Positions 47,001-53,516 of a stretch of DNA of 64,000 nucleotides are shown piece by piece. Within the stretch, counting starts at the first letter, position 1, and each line of letters opens with the position of its first letter. Made by a program: the position numbers and the translations under genes. Under the pieces are notes generated by a model. The model was not told where the DNA came from. It was given only the letters and a program-made list of their open reading frames with translations, and did not search any database. The stretch is from CAIYUC01 sp963682005 (GTDB lineage: Bacteria; Bacteroidota; Bacteroidia; Bacteroidales; FEN-979), in the NCBI GenBank assembly GCA_963682005.1, contig OY820914.1:434001-498000 (forward strand), in the 5' to 3' direction.

Positions 47001-47664
47001 TATTTTTATGACCCAGCCTGAACAGAATAAGGTTCTGGACCTCCGGGTGTTTCTTGAAGGATTCTTTGACGTGAATACCCTTGAGATGAGACAGGCCCAG
47101 GATGCTGATCCCGACGGGAATACCTGGAACAAGTTCCCGGGAACAACAGTGGATACCCTTATGGTTCAATTAGCTGATGCAGTAACATGGGATTTACTTT
47201 ACACTGCGGCAGGTACGAGCATCAATCCGGACGGAACCCTGACCGTAACTGTTCCGTCAACATTCAGCGGGGATTATTATATCGTAGTCAAGCACCGGAG
47301 CAGCATCGAAACCTGGAGCGCCAACCCGGTTTCATTCGCACCGGGTTACATTGCCTATGACTTTACCGTTGCATCAAGTCAGGCATTTGGCAGCAACCAG
47401 AAGGACCTCACCGGCGAAGGCAACGTTTACGGATTATTCTCGGGTGATATTACCAGCATGTTCCCGGAAATCCAGGACGGCTATGTCGATATTTTTGACA
47501 ATGTTGACGTTTTCAACAATGCGCAAAGCGGCTCATACGGTTATATGCCGCCAGACCTGAACGGGGACGGATATTGTGACATCTTCGACATGGTAATCGT
47601 TTTCAACAACATGCAAAACGGGGTGGGAATGATCACACCGCCGAACCCGGGGAAGAAGAAGTAG
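38038..47664 (+). CDS. Giant exported protein: beta-helix plus five A-B-A-B-A units and dockerin-like C-terminus (3208 aa)
   Basis: Signal peptide 1-19. Residues about 20-740 look like a right-handed parallel beta-helix (many NN, G-I-Y and SNN turns; opening FIPGDYPTLAAAITDLNSQG; closing DIDGDPRAMLPDVGADEF). Residues 752-2996 are five tandem units of about 446-451 residues. Each has a carboxypeptidase-regulatory-like start (ITGxVxDSLGxPVP, CNPxDTLxTLNGGI), a Trp/Cys-rich middle (CGNTDV, YCTWRYIRND or YCTWKYIxN, GWRDRP, CEF, LGTDGVQNLTIQFE) and an FnIII-like end (VTARGVCWS, YHxRAYATN). Units 1, 3 and 5 are one type, 2 and 4 another. The last about 210 residues match the C-terminal module of the 33858-37595 protein, with two calcium-loop motifs and the NPGKKK end. 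I do not recognise the middle domain. Surface location is inferred from architecture. Confidence 0.85.
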   Translation: MKRSLLILIALSISCFSFGALSGLKFIPGDYPTLAAAITDLNSQGVGAGGVIFNVAGGYSESTTVPLLLTATGTSSNPILFRLNPAAPGINPLITRTDAGTVATTILGAQGDAIIIFQGCDYVTFDGIDLHAVNQGIEYGYYLRKVSGTDGCKFVTIKNSNVTMTKGTSGYVAGIYSSNNDPASPTGSATGITVTSVGGRNEGVSILKNIISNVFAGILVRGYNHTVSPYDYQDQNAVIGASNAGNTIMNYAGNVNSASYGVYLIYQTSPTVSFNTISNAGGGGSNATSTLYGIFMSTSNAGGNMAFNNNNITLGQGSTSLANCIHVAPVGTSVTINSNIFSYGTFVSTSTSYLINCNNATPVVTIDGNLTSGLINKTGVGQLECLDDMGSPGGGTLTVSNNNFSNITLAGASPFYGIRVNTGTSQVQNITNNTIMNINAGTSPVYGIMQGGGATGSRVNLNLISNMTGGGAMYAVYCGQGIPVTLDVNNNTVKDLITTGTSVSGIHCIQGLMNSIYKNSICNLKSNNTNGAASGIYIAGGTTNNISNNFVSVLNAPMTTAANPVVGLNIQGGSTANVFFNSVNLYATSSGAVFGSSALFASTTVTLDLRNNILINKSAAIGGGYTVAYRRSTTNLATYANTSNNNDLYAGIPSLNYVLFYDGTNAFSTLAAYQLWVGPVRDASSFSEDPPFVLTPSCDLHMQTTVPTLCESGGVQVLLPFPVTDDIDGDPRAMLPDVGADEFAGLNPRLRVITGFVNDTLGTPVPAPNLYMMAYLACNPSDTLTTLNGGITIDGGGGGGGSITYTLHLNNFLNPPASGDQVFLFFQNIETQEFSNEVVSITPDPIIYCNTIVLLNQHVHLPFKTSSVKVVIPPHKTLMIHYTYVNGCGNTDVFEWNGLRWVKFRQWNWNHYCTWRYIRNDSDKPKVYVIHNDDGNIYFDLAITPVYHPTTPSNGNEFAVINFGWRDRPHVNCEFGNINSINYTFIDGEGTFLDQFPARLGTDGVQNLTIQFESYDNIFWQDMQLMIDLENVTQPGTLELYLPDAIIPYTTASIAPGDTAAYFHTGGVLLPGTHLLTLAVTSGLSIGLDGLIYTSIVPVPDLPSVLTLPVSEVTPTSATSGGTVTSEGGAQVTARGVCWSTSPNPTILDDHTTDGSGPGTYVSVMTPLLPLTNYHYRAYATNLAGTAYGDELLFSTPVEEHIITGIITDSLGMPVPLEDIYMTAYTQCNPDDTLSTLNGGIILDGGGTGGAVRYTIHCNNFLHPPSSGEPVFMSCIITGNLTFDPAKVYIDPGLLTIYDPSVTVLTSVYLGYNTAYTTVDIPAGRTLKMHYTNVYGSCGNTDVYIWNGSSWVFFREWDINQYCTWKYIRNDGSTTMKVKIHNNSSSAISFDLFLTTTYYATSPSNNYLFAHVGLGWRDRPSASCEFADIQGPDWTVNYVEGVTLYQCPRRLGTDGVQNLTIQFECYDNIFWDDMEMMVDLVNVTQPGTLILNVPDADNPLVVATVSLGDTACFFHTGGIHLPGPHQMTLSASGGLSIGLDAWTYYSLVPVPALPVVITSPVYDITSTSAYSGGNVTSEGGAPVTARGICWSTSANPTIIDDHTVDGSGPGEFTSYMETLIPLTTYHLRAYATNLSGTVYGQELIFITMPPQLLITGIVRDTLEVPVPPDNLYIIAYTECNPDDTLTTLNGGIILDLLEPGRYTVLANMFANPPAMGERVFLSFHNTVTNEFIPGIVVITEPANYYDPIVNLVCHVNLPFKTSSIRVTIPPHTTLAIHYTYVNGCGNTDVISWNMGCWSKFRQWNWNHYCTWRYIRNDSHRPQIYVIHNDNGNIFFDMTLTPTYHPTTPSNNNEFALLNFGWRDRPNTSCEFGNIIGETYTYADYEGAPLCGFPSRLGTDGVQNLTIQFESYDNIFWDDMQLMIDLVNVTDSGSILLYIPDATIQYSWVPKSHVGDTVCYATPGGILFPGIHTMTLTATGGLSMGIDGLIFTSLVTPPDVPTVSTLPVTGITSNSAMSGGNVTATGGAPVTARGVCWSLSPSPTILDDHTVDGSGLGEFTSFISPLLPLTNYHVRAYATNLAGTSYGEELTFSTLEEERIITGVVRDSLGIPVPLEDIYMVAYTQCNPTDSLSTLNGGITLDGGGGGGGLVTYTVHCNNFLAPPSGGEPVYLSCINRSNLAFDPAKVIIDPGLVTIYDLAVKFVKSVNLASNTLYTTVDIPPNRTLKVHYTNTYGACGNTDIYAWNGSSWVYFREWDFNQYCTWKYITNEGSTTLSIKIHNNSKSAIAFDLYLTTTYYATSPSNAYVFGHAGLGWRDRPYASCEFADIQAPLWTVSYFEGVTLDQFPQRLGTDGVQNLTIQFECYDNVFWDDMEMMVDLVNVTQPGTLILNIPDADIPLVVATINPGDTACFFHTGGVHTPGLHVMTFTASGGLSMGIDAWDYYSIIPVPALPTVTTAPVTGIASTHATSGGNVVSEGGAPVTARGVCWSISVNPTILDSHTHDGMGPGFFSSYMTPLIPATTYHVRAYATNLSGTVYGQELTFQTLPDIVIRGYVSDSTGLVIQPSALYIIAYTACNPNDTLTTLNGGITFETGGGPPNYVVHCNNFLNPPLPGEQVFLSFHNIMTNQFTPEAVRLSTTGIITIFNPVIWYLRQVHLPYKTAFIKVVIPPHSTLAIHYKNVIGCGNTDVLFWDGIHWIKYRQWNWNHYCMWRYIRNDSNKPQIYVIHNDDGNIFFEMMITPVYYPTTPSNNYEFALVPFGWRDRPNVNCEFGNIVAVNYSFFDFESASLDQFPARLGDGGVQNLTIQFESYDNMFWSDMNLMIDLVNVTQPGTLRLYIPDAAIPLTTAFINPGDTAAFFNTGGIFTPGPHTMILSAQNGLSMGMDAFIYTSGIPVAETPIVTTSPLTDITDHSAVCGGNVIYQGSTPVSARGVCWSMWFNPTILDDHTVDGSGGGAFASFVSPLLPSTMYHARAYATNMAGTSYGEEYIFMTQPEQNKVLDLRVFLEGFFDVNTLEMRQAQDADPDGNTWNKFPGTTVDTLMVQLADAVTWDLLYTAAGTSINPDGTLTVTVPSTFSGDYYIVVKHRSSIETWSANPVSFAPGYIAYDFTVASSQAFGSNQKDLTGEGNVYGLFSGDITSMFPEIQDGYVDIFDNVDVFNNAQSGSYGYMPPDLNGDGYCDIFDMVIVFNNMQNGVGMITPPNPGKKK
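40291..47025 (+). repeat. Five about 1.35-kb in-frame units in A-B-A-B-A order
   Basis: Units start at the ITG or IRG motif at 40291 (A), 41641 (B), 42994 (A), 44332 (B) and 45685 (A), with periods of 1350, 1353, 1338, 1353 and about 1341 bp. A units carry VIPPHKTL or TIPPHTTL, NGCGNTDV, KFRQWNWNHYCTWRYIRND and VIHNDDGNI. B units carry TVDIPAGRTLK or TVDIPPNRTLK, SCGNTDV or ACGNTDI, FREWD, NQYCTWKYI and KIHNNS. Unit 3 has a shortened start region without the glycine run. Confidence 0.88.
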
Positions 47665-48105
47665 AATGAAATAATGAGGTAATGTGGTAATTTATAATTA
47701 TTCCATTCCGTCATTCATTTTCGAACCAGACCCTGTCAGAGTCCTGGACCCTGACAGGGTCTGGATTTTTACCCTTCAACAGGATGCGGATTTCTCCAAA
47801 AGATATAAATTATACAACATTTTTCAAAAATGGTGTAACAACTGGCTGATTTTCCTCCCATATTTTTACATCAGAATCCCATTTCCCATGAATTATGATA
47901 ATTGTTTGAGTCCAATTATACCTTTATGTACAATTGAATTTCCAATATTACTATGACATCTGAACAATCTTTACACATATTCCTCCTGAGAAATGAAAAA
48001 AAATTATCAGTTTATGCAAAAACAAATAGGGTTTAGAATTTTAGCGAATTATAACCCTTATCCTGGTAAATACCGGATCTATACTAATCCATTAAATTCA
48101 GCAAT
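47665..48105. other. AT-rich intergenic region with terminator
   Basis: About 440 bases. It holds a strong hairpin at 47726-47764 and otherwise AT-rich sequence leading to the T9SS protein gene. A 90-codon plus-strand frame here shows no family features and is crossed by the hairpin, so it was not called. Confidence 0.5.
47726..47770 (+). terminator. Hairpin with T-tract downstream of the 3208-aa gene
   Basis: Perfect 14-bp inverted repeat (47726-47739 with 47751-47764, CCAGACCCTGTCAG and its complement) with an 11-base loop followed by ATTTTT. It lies about 60 bases after the stop codon of the giant gene and fits an intrinsic terminator. Confidence 0.65.
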
Positions 48106-50814
48106 ATGAAAAAAAACAGACTATTTAAAATCAGTATGAAAGCATTAATCATGCTGTTGTGTATGACGGCCGCCTCATTGTCTGTACGCGCGCAATCCTG
48201 TGAAGTGGCTTTGAGAAGTGATACCCTGACAGATGCCAGCCATCTTTATGTTGACATTTATGCTAAATCCACCTGGGTAAGCGGAGATTTTTATTATGCA
48301 TCAGGACAGTACAAAGTGACCTTCAATGCAGCGATCAAGAATGGCGGATCGTTATATTGCGCTGTAGTTCCGGGTTATTCAGACCTGACGAATGCAGCCC
48401 AGATACCCTCAGTCATCACGCAACCGACCGCTTCCAACAGCCGTTTTGTAGTGACTGCCCAGGCTAACCCCAGTTCACAGGGTGCCTGCAGCATGATCTC
48501 CTCGGCGGGCACCGGGACACGAATCTGTCGTGTCAGTTTGTATAACAGCAGCAACGGGACAGCCGGAGGGTCAGCGGTGGCTTTTGCACAGGCGCTTGCT
48601 AACCTTACGATAACAGTAGCTGCACCGACAGGGACCGCTGTATTCTACATGAATGCATCCAATCTTGCCATATTGTGCACCATGACGATGAACAATGCAA
48701 ACCTGACCAATCCGACCCTTAACGGACCGATCACCACGACCTACATTCTGACAGGCGGTGCTTTCTGCAGCGGATCGACCCCTGAGGTAACCTTAAGCGG
48801 TTCACAGTCCGGTGTGAAATACCTGCTGAAACACGAAGGAAACCCGGTAGGGAACTGGGTAGCCGGCACGGGCTCTGCACTTACCTGGAACTCTGGGATC
48901 GTCCCGGGGAACTACACCGTTTATGCCTGGCGTGCAGCCGAATACCTGACCTATAACTGGGGACCCATTCCAGTCAGCCTGAGCCCTTCCTCAGTCGGGG
49001 GATCGGCTTCATGTAACGTAACATATGCAGGTGTCTCATCCGTTTTTAACGTGGTTCTAAACGGTCAAACCGGGACAGTCGTTACCTGGCAGAAACAATT
49101 AAATGGCGGCGGATGGAACAATATTCCTCTGACAGCCGGACTTACTACATTAATTGAAAGCGAATCATCAATCGGGACTTATAATTACAGGGCTGAAGTA
49201 CAGAGCGGGACCTGCCCGGTTGCCTACAGTTCATTGGTGACAGTAACTGTTGCCGATTTTGTATGGACAGGCATTGTCGACAATAGCTGGATCAATGGCG
49301 GGAACTGGTCCCCACCGAGCCTGCCAACCGCAACGGCTTCGGTATTGATACCGGCAGGAGCGCCACATTACCCGGTCATCCCGGTTGTTAAAGCAATTAT
49401 TGTTGTCGGTAATATCCATATCCTTGCAGGAGCGACAGTAACCATATCCTCAGGCGGTGCAGCGCTCACCGTTACCGGAACGGTCACCCTGGATGCAGCA
49501 GGCGGATTATACATCCAGAGTGATATCACAGGAACAGGCTCCATAATAGCAGGAGCAATTGACGGAGCAGGAGACGGCATCATCGACCGGTATGTACCGG
49601 GCTATACGAATCCAAGCGATGGATGGCACTTCCTTTCTTCACCAGTGGCTAACCAGGCAATAGCCCCGAATTTCGTATCCGGAGTAAACGATGATGTGTA
49701 CAAATGGAATGAGCCTACAGATACATGGCTCAATTACAAGGTACATTTGTGGCCATCCATGGGGATCGGCGAGGGATTCCTTGTCGCTTACCAGACGACT
49801 TCGACACGAACCTTCCATGGCGTTCCCAATGCATCCGATTACCCGATGGTGAACATATCCTTCACGCCCGCAGCAGTCTATCATGGATGGCATCTCCTGG
49901 GCAACCCTTATCCGTCTGCACTGAAATGGAACGACGGGAACTGGAACCTGACAAATGTACAGGCAATTGCCAAGGTGCTGAACCCTGGCGGAACTTATTC
50001 TGACCTTGGAGCCGGAGGGATCATCCCCGAAGCAAACGGATTGATGGTGTGGGTGAGCGGACCGGTGAATAACCTGGTGATCCCGATGGCGGCAAGGTTA
50101 CATGACAACACTCCCTGGTTTAAAAACGGTGATAGCCAGGATAACCGGCTGAAACTGACGGCAGCATCCACGACCAACAACACGTATGTAGAAACTGTGG
50201 TGGGTTTCGACCAGAATGCAACGGAAGAATACGACCTGAATTATGACAGCCATTTCTTCGGGGGTATTGCCCAGGCTCCAATGATGTACAGCCTCACGAG
50301 GACACAGTCAGACATGTCAACGAACGTCATGCCAGCTGTTCCCGAAAACAACACAATCCCGGTAACCTTCTGGAAAGGGGATGCCACAACGTATACGATG
50401 ACGGCAAGCGGCCTGGAATCCTTTGCGCAAGGTGTCAATGTAACACTTGAAGATCTTGTGTCTGGATCCATCCAGGATATGAGGGTGAACCCGGTGTATC
50501 CGTTTACTTCAGGCGCCAGTGATCCTTCCGGCCGATTCGTCCTGCACTTTGGCGGCGCATTCGGCATTCAGAATCCGGATGAAGGGACGATCTCGGCCTA
50601 TTCCTGGCAGAAGAGCATTTATGTGTCCAATGGTAGCGGCAAAACGATCCAGGATGTGATCGTGTATGATCTGCTTGGAAAAGAACTTGTTCACAAGAAC
50701 CGGATCGAAGGTACAACCCTGAAAATCGATATTCCATGGGCAGAAACAGGATATTACATGATCAGGGTCATTACGGATCAGAAATTATATGCGAAGAAAT
50801 TGTTTTTGAATTAA
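48106..50814 (+). CDS. T9SS type A sorted secreted protein (902 aa)
   Basis: Signal peptide with a hydrophobic stretch at about 11-26, cut near VRAQ. The N-terminal third is a Cys-containing beta-rich region. Residues about 200-385 look like PKD/Ig-type domains (GGAFCSGSTPEVTLSGS, GNYTVYAW). After residue 385 comes a Trp-rich start module (FVWTGIVDNSWINGGNWSPP) followed by short beta-solenoid-like strands (GNIHILAGATVTISSGGAAL). A further segment (DGWHFLSSPV, GWHLLGNPYPSALKW) is common in T9SS cargo. The last about 70 residues are a T9SS type A sorting domain (IYVSNGSGKTIQDVIVYDL, LLGKELVHKNRI, TGYYMIRVITDQKLYAKKL). It should be exported by the type IX system and attached at the surface. No enzyme motif was found. 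Confidence 0.88.
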   Translation: MKKNRLFKISMKALIMLLCMTAASLSVRAQSCEVALRSDTLTDASHLYVDIYAKSTWVSGDFYYASGQYKVTFNAAIKNGGSLYCAVVPGYSDLTNAAQIPSVITQPTASNSRFVVTAQANPSSQGACSMISSAGTGTRICRVSLYNSSNGTAGGSAVAFAQALANLTITVAAPTGTAVFYMNASNLAILCTMTMNNANLTNPTLNGPITTTYILTGGAFCSGSTPEVTLSGSQSGVKYLLKHEGNPVGNWVAGTGSALTWNSGIVPGNYTVYAWRAAEYLTYNWGPIPVSLSPSSVGGSASCNVTYAGVSSVFNVVLNGQTGTVVTWQKQLNGGGWNNIPLTAGLTTLIESESSIGTYNYRAEVQSGTCPVAYSSLVTVTVADFVWTGIVDNSWINGGNWSPPSLPTATASVLIPAGAPHYPVIPVVKAIIVVGNIHILAGATVTISSGGAALTVTGTVTLDAAGGLYIQSDITGTGSIIAGAIDGAGDGIIDRYVPGYTNPSDGWHFLSSPVANQAIAPNFVSGVNDDVYKWNEPTDTWLNYKVHLWPSMGIGEGFLVAYQTTSTRTFHGVPNASDYPMVNISFTPAAVYHGWHLLGNPYPSALKWNDGNWNLTNVQAIAKVLNPGGTYSDLGAGGIIPEANGLMVWVSGPVNNLVIPMAARLHDNTPWFKNGDSQDNRLKLTAASTTNNTYVETVVGFDQNATEEYDLNYDSHFFGGIAQAPMMYSLTRTQSDMSTNVMPAVPENNTIPVTFWKGDATTYTMTASGLESFAQGVNVTLEDLVSGSIQDMRVNPVYPFTSGASDPSGRFVLHFGGAFGIQNPDEGTISAYSWQKSIYVSNGSGKTIQDVIVYDLLGKELVHKNRIEGTTLKIDIPWAETGYYMIRVITDQKLYAKKLFLN

Positions 50815-50919
50815 CACATTTACCTCACCCCCTGCCTCCCGGTTCCCCGGCTTTTCGGAAACCAGGAAGCAGGAGGATTGGACTGAAAACAGGAAATGAT
50901 AAACTTAAAATTTCGAAGG

Positions 50920-51153
50920 ATGAAAAAAACGAAAAGATTCATAGCACCTTTTGCAATCGTGATCTTCTTTTGTATTGGAATTTCCACATTGGCAGACCCT
51001 CCCCCTCCTCCACCCATGCCGGGTGAGGGACATGGCTCATTCCTCGACCAGCCGGCTCAGAACGGGCCGATTGATGGCGGGCTCAGCATTCTGCTTGCAC
51101 TGGCCTTAATGTATGGGGGGAAGAAAGTGTACAAAGTTGTTAGGAATAAGTGA
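50920..51153 (+). CDS. Small exported PID-CTERM-like protein with polyproline stretch
   Basis: A short protein of 77 residues when started at the ATG at 50920 (MKKTKRFIAPF). An in-frame ATG 24 bases earlier would give 85. The later start is preferred because it gives a normal signal-peptide N-terminus. After the signal peptide comes ADPPPPPPMPGEGHG. The C-terminus is PIDGGLSILLALALMYGGKKVYKVVRNK-like: a PIDGG motif, one hydrophobic helix and a basic tail. That order matches the PID-CTERM sorting signal named in Bacteroidota. It follows the T9SS protein gene by about 105 bp on the same strand. Its role is unknown; anchoring through the tail is inferred from the motif. Confidence 0.7.
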   Translation: MKKTKRFIAPFAIVIFFCIGISTLADPPPPPPMPGEGHGSFLDQPAQNGPIDGGLSILLALALMYGGKKVYKVVRNK

Positions 51154-51160
51154 TAGGCCG

Positions 51161-51210
51161 ATCCCTGCTTTCACGGGGATGAGGAGGATCCCGCTTACGC
51201 GAGAATGACG
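51161..51210. repeat. Two REP-like palindromes
   Basis: ATCCCTGCTTTCACGGGGAT (51161-51180) and a related degraded copy with GATCCCGCTTACGCGAGAAT (51187-51206). They resemble the palindromes at 53714-53738, 53819-53843 and 53867-53890, which share the TCATTCCCGC core. Confidence 0.55.
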
Positions 51211-51291
51211 TTGATTATTCAATGGCAGGATCATGATATTATGATAAACACTATTTTAAAGGAATAGTGAGTTTGCAGGCAGTGTAATACC

Positions 51292-51322
51292 GGGGTGGCA
51301 GGAAGCCACCCCTTGTCTTTTT
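51292..51322 (+). terminator. Intrinsic terminator between convergent genes
   Basis: GGGGTGGC (51292-51299), five-base loop, GCCACCCC (51305-51312), then TTGTCTTTTT. It lies about 140 bases after the small PID-CTERM-like gene and before the convergent methyltransferase gene. Confidence 0.75.
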
Positions 51323-51397
51323 GAAGGATGATCCGGATAATCCCTGAGTATATTTAATCTGCGAAAAATGCATGTTGATCTTTTACCCTGAATCTCC

Positions 51398-52576
51398 TCA
51401 ATCAACGGCCAGGATCAGGCCTTTCAGGTATTCCCCTTCAGGATGATAAATAGATATTGGATGGTCAGGTCCCTGCGACAGCTGGTGGATCACCCTGATC
51501 CTGCGACCTGTTTCGAGCGAGGCAGCCATGATGATGGACAGAAAATTCGCACGGCTTACGGCCTGTGAGCAGGAAAAGGTGAACAGGATCCCGTTCTTTT
51601 CAATCATTTTCATTGCCTGTGCATTGATAAACCTGTATGCCTGAAGGGCATTGTGCGTCACGGTGTGTGTTTTGGCAAACGCAGGCGGGTCAAGAATGAT
51701 CATATTATATTTCTCTCCCGAACCGGTGAGATAATCCTTAATATCAGCCACGACAGGTATATGATTTGCCGGATCGATCCCATTCAATACAATATTTTCA
51801 CCGCACCATTCCATGGCCTGCTTTGAGCTATCAACGGAGTGGACCATCTTTGCTCCTCCTTTCAATGCATAAACCGAGAATGCGCCCGAATAGCAAAATG
51901 CATTCAGCACCTTTCTATCCTTTGCATAGAACTGGGCAAACATCCGGTTGCTTCGCTGGTCTAGGAAAAAGCCGGTCTTCTGCCCTTTCTCCCAGTCAAC
52001 AGCAAACAGGTGACCTGTTTCTTTTATCAACCCGGTTTGCATGGTTCCCAGCAGATACGAAGAAGCCTCGCCTCCTGATTTCCGGTGATCACTCTTCAGA
52101 TAAACCGCCTTCAAACGACTGCCATAGATCTTCTGCAGGCAATTGACGAATGAGGCAGAATGCTTCTGGATGCCGGTCGTCTGTGCCTGGATCACACAAA
52201 CCCCATCGTAAAAGTCGATGATCAGCCCGGGAATACCATCTCCTTCCCCGAAAACAAGGCGGTAGGCAGTTGTATAAGTATTGTCAACCAGGCCAAGGGA
52301 TACCCTGAGATCATAGGCATCCTGAAATTTTTCCAGCCAGAAATCCTCATTGATCTCCCGCTGTCTGAATGAAATGATCTTGACAGCGATCGATTCCTCC
52401 TGGTAATAACCAGTAGCAAGGTATTCTTTGAAACCGGAGAAAACCTCCACAATGTCACCTTCCCCGATGTGTCCTTCCTTTGAATGAATGGCCCCGGAAA
52501 ATATCCATGGGTGAAATCGCTTTACTGCTGCTTCTTTGCCTTTATAAAGAATGATGCGGGGATAGCCTGTACTCAT
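51398..52576 (-). CDS. rlmI: Class I rRNA large-subunit methyltransferase, RlmI-like
   Basis: 392 residues, the usual length for the RlmI/YccW family, which methylates a cytosine at C5 in 23S rRNA using S-adenosylmethionine. An N-terminal PUA-type RNA-binding domain (about 1-75, ILYKGKEAAVKRFHPWIFSG) is followed by the linker region with GEGDGIPGLIIDFYDG and KTGFFLDQRSNR. The Rossmann methyltransferase domain has motif I LNAFCYSGAFSVYALKGGA, the acidic loop VDSS, motif IV ILDPPAFAK and motif VI FTFSCSQAV with its Cys. It stands alone on the minus strand. The exact target base cannot be read from the sequence; the symbol is by family resemblance. Confidence 0.85.
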   Translation of the reverse strand: MSTGYPRIILYKGKEAAVKRFHPWIFSGAIHSKEGHIGEGDIVEVFSGFKEYLATGYYQEESIAVKIISFRQREINEDFWLEKFQDAYDLRVSLGLVDNTYTTAYRLVFGEGDGIPGLIIDFYDGVCVIQAQTTGIQKHSASFVNCLQKIYGSRLKAVYLKSDHRKSGGEASSYLLGTMQTGLIKETGHLFAVDWEKGQKTGFFLDQRSNRMFAQFYAKDRKVLNAFCYSGAFSVYALKGGAKMVHSVDSSKQAMEWCGENIVLNGIDPANHIPVVADIKDYLTGSGEKYNMIILDPPAFAKTHTVTHNALQAYRFINAQAMKMIEKNGILFTFSCSQAVSRANFLSIIMAASLETGRRIRVIHQLSQGPDHPISIYHPEGEYLKGLILAVD

Positions 52577-52638
52577 GATGTCTGATCGTTATATTCTTGC
52601 AAAGAACGGCAAATTTTGGGTGCCCCGGCTTTTATTAA

Positions 52639-52819
52639 TGCAGAATGCAGGTATGCAGGAATGCAAAATACATATCTAATTATGAATTACCTGCCGGTAG
52701 GCAGGTGAGTGTGAATAACTGATAATACAGGAAAGCAAAATGCAGAAATGCAAAATATTTTCTTTCTTGAATTTCCTGAATTATGCATTATGCATTCCTG
52801 CATTGTGCATTTTCAATTA
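52639..52819. repeat. Degenerate TGCA-octamer repeats with a palindrome
   Basis: Short direct units of about 8 bp starting TGCA occur at 52639-52669 and 52741-52756, and in inverted orientation around 52784-52810. Between them lies the palindrome ACCTGCC-GGTA-GGCAGGT (52689-52706). No gene is visible. The stretch follows the methyltransferase start and borders the pseudogene. Confidence 0.5.
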
Positions 52820-53308
52820 TCACCTAACCACAATCCTCCCTGAATAACTCTTCTTCCCGTTTGTTAAAATGACGTTGTAAATGCCTTTCGCTTCGGCCTG
52901 GATGTTTATACTGATCCTGTTCTCAAATATTTCAACCGGAACTTTTTGGATGAGTTTCCCCTGGCTGTCGAAAATATTCAATGTCAGTTTTTTCTCATTT
53001 TGAAATTCTTCAGGAAGGGTGATGGTGCATTTGCCGTCGTTGGGGTTGGCATAGATGAGAAGTTGATTCTGCTTGCTTCAGGGTATTGTCTAACACCCTC
53101 ACAAACCCCATCGGAAGTATACTTTGCAAGGAAAATATCAGACGATGATCCAGAAACTAAGGTATCATTCTCGAAACAAACCGTTCCCTTAAACACACCG
53201 GCCAGTCAAACATTCCCGGCTCCATCAGATAATACCCCTCTTCCTATTGCCCTATTATCTGTATTCAATTTCCTCGCCCAAGACAAGATTTTGCATTTGA
53301 TATGCCTG
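52820..53308 (-). pseudogene. Decayed C-terminal fragment of an SBBP beta-propeller T9SS protein
   Basis: Translating the minus strand from about 53308 gives ILSWARKLNTDNRAIGRG, then VLSDGAGNV, a stop (TGA at 53208-53206 where the family has Trp), then LAGVFKGTV and SGSSSDIFLAKYTSDG. This is a clear SBBP/beta-propeller repeat of the kind found in Bacteroidota T9SS cargo. Near 53070-53080 the reading shifts by one base. The new frame gives NQLLIYANPNDGKCTITLP, KLTLNIFDSQGKLIQ, AKGIYNVILTNGKKSYSG and RIVVR, then the stop at 52822-52820: a complete T9SS type A sorting domain. With one nonsense change, one frameshift, no start and loss of most of the propeller, this is a remnant, not a working gene. 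The upstream side is cut off at an 11-bp tandem repeat. Confidence 0.8.
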
Positions 53309-53363
53309 TATCCTTCCTGTATCCTTCCTGTATCCTTCCTGTATGTTTCCTGTATGCTTACCG
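53309..53363. repeat. 11-bp tandem repeat, five copies
   Basis: TATCCTTCCTG three times exactly (53309-53341), then two variant copies TATGTTTCCTG and TATGCTTACCG. The 11-bp period breaks the reading frame, so it is non-coding. It sits at the broken upstream end of the SBBP pseudogene. Confidence 0.85.
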
Positions 53364-53472
53364 TATCGTTAGTGTATTATTCACTTGAGCCGGGTTCGGG
53401 ATCGGAACAGGCTGCATTCGCCCGGCGGAGACCTTTGTGAATGATGAGTTTGGGACAATTCAGTTGGTGAAC

Positions 53473-53496
53473 TGGTGAGGTGGTGAGGTGGTGAGG
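53473..53496. repeat. Octamer array TGGTGAGG x3
   Basis: Three exact head-to-tail copies of TGGTGAGG, with related sequence on both sides. Confidence 0.8.
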
Positions 53497-53516
53497 TAGG
53501 TACGTTATAAATTGCA

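Noticed and set aside
47684..47956. 90-codon plus-strand frame after the 3208-aa gene
   Set aside because: It runs through a terminator hairpin and AT-rich non-coding sequence; no family features.
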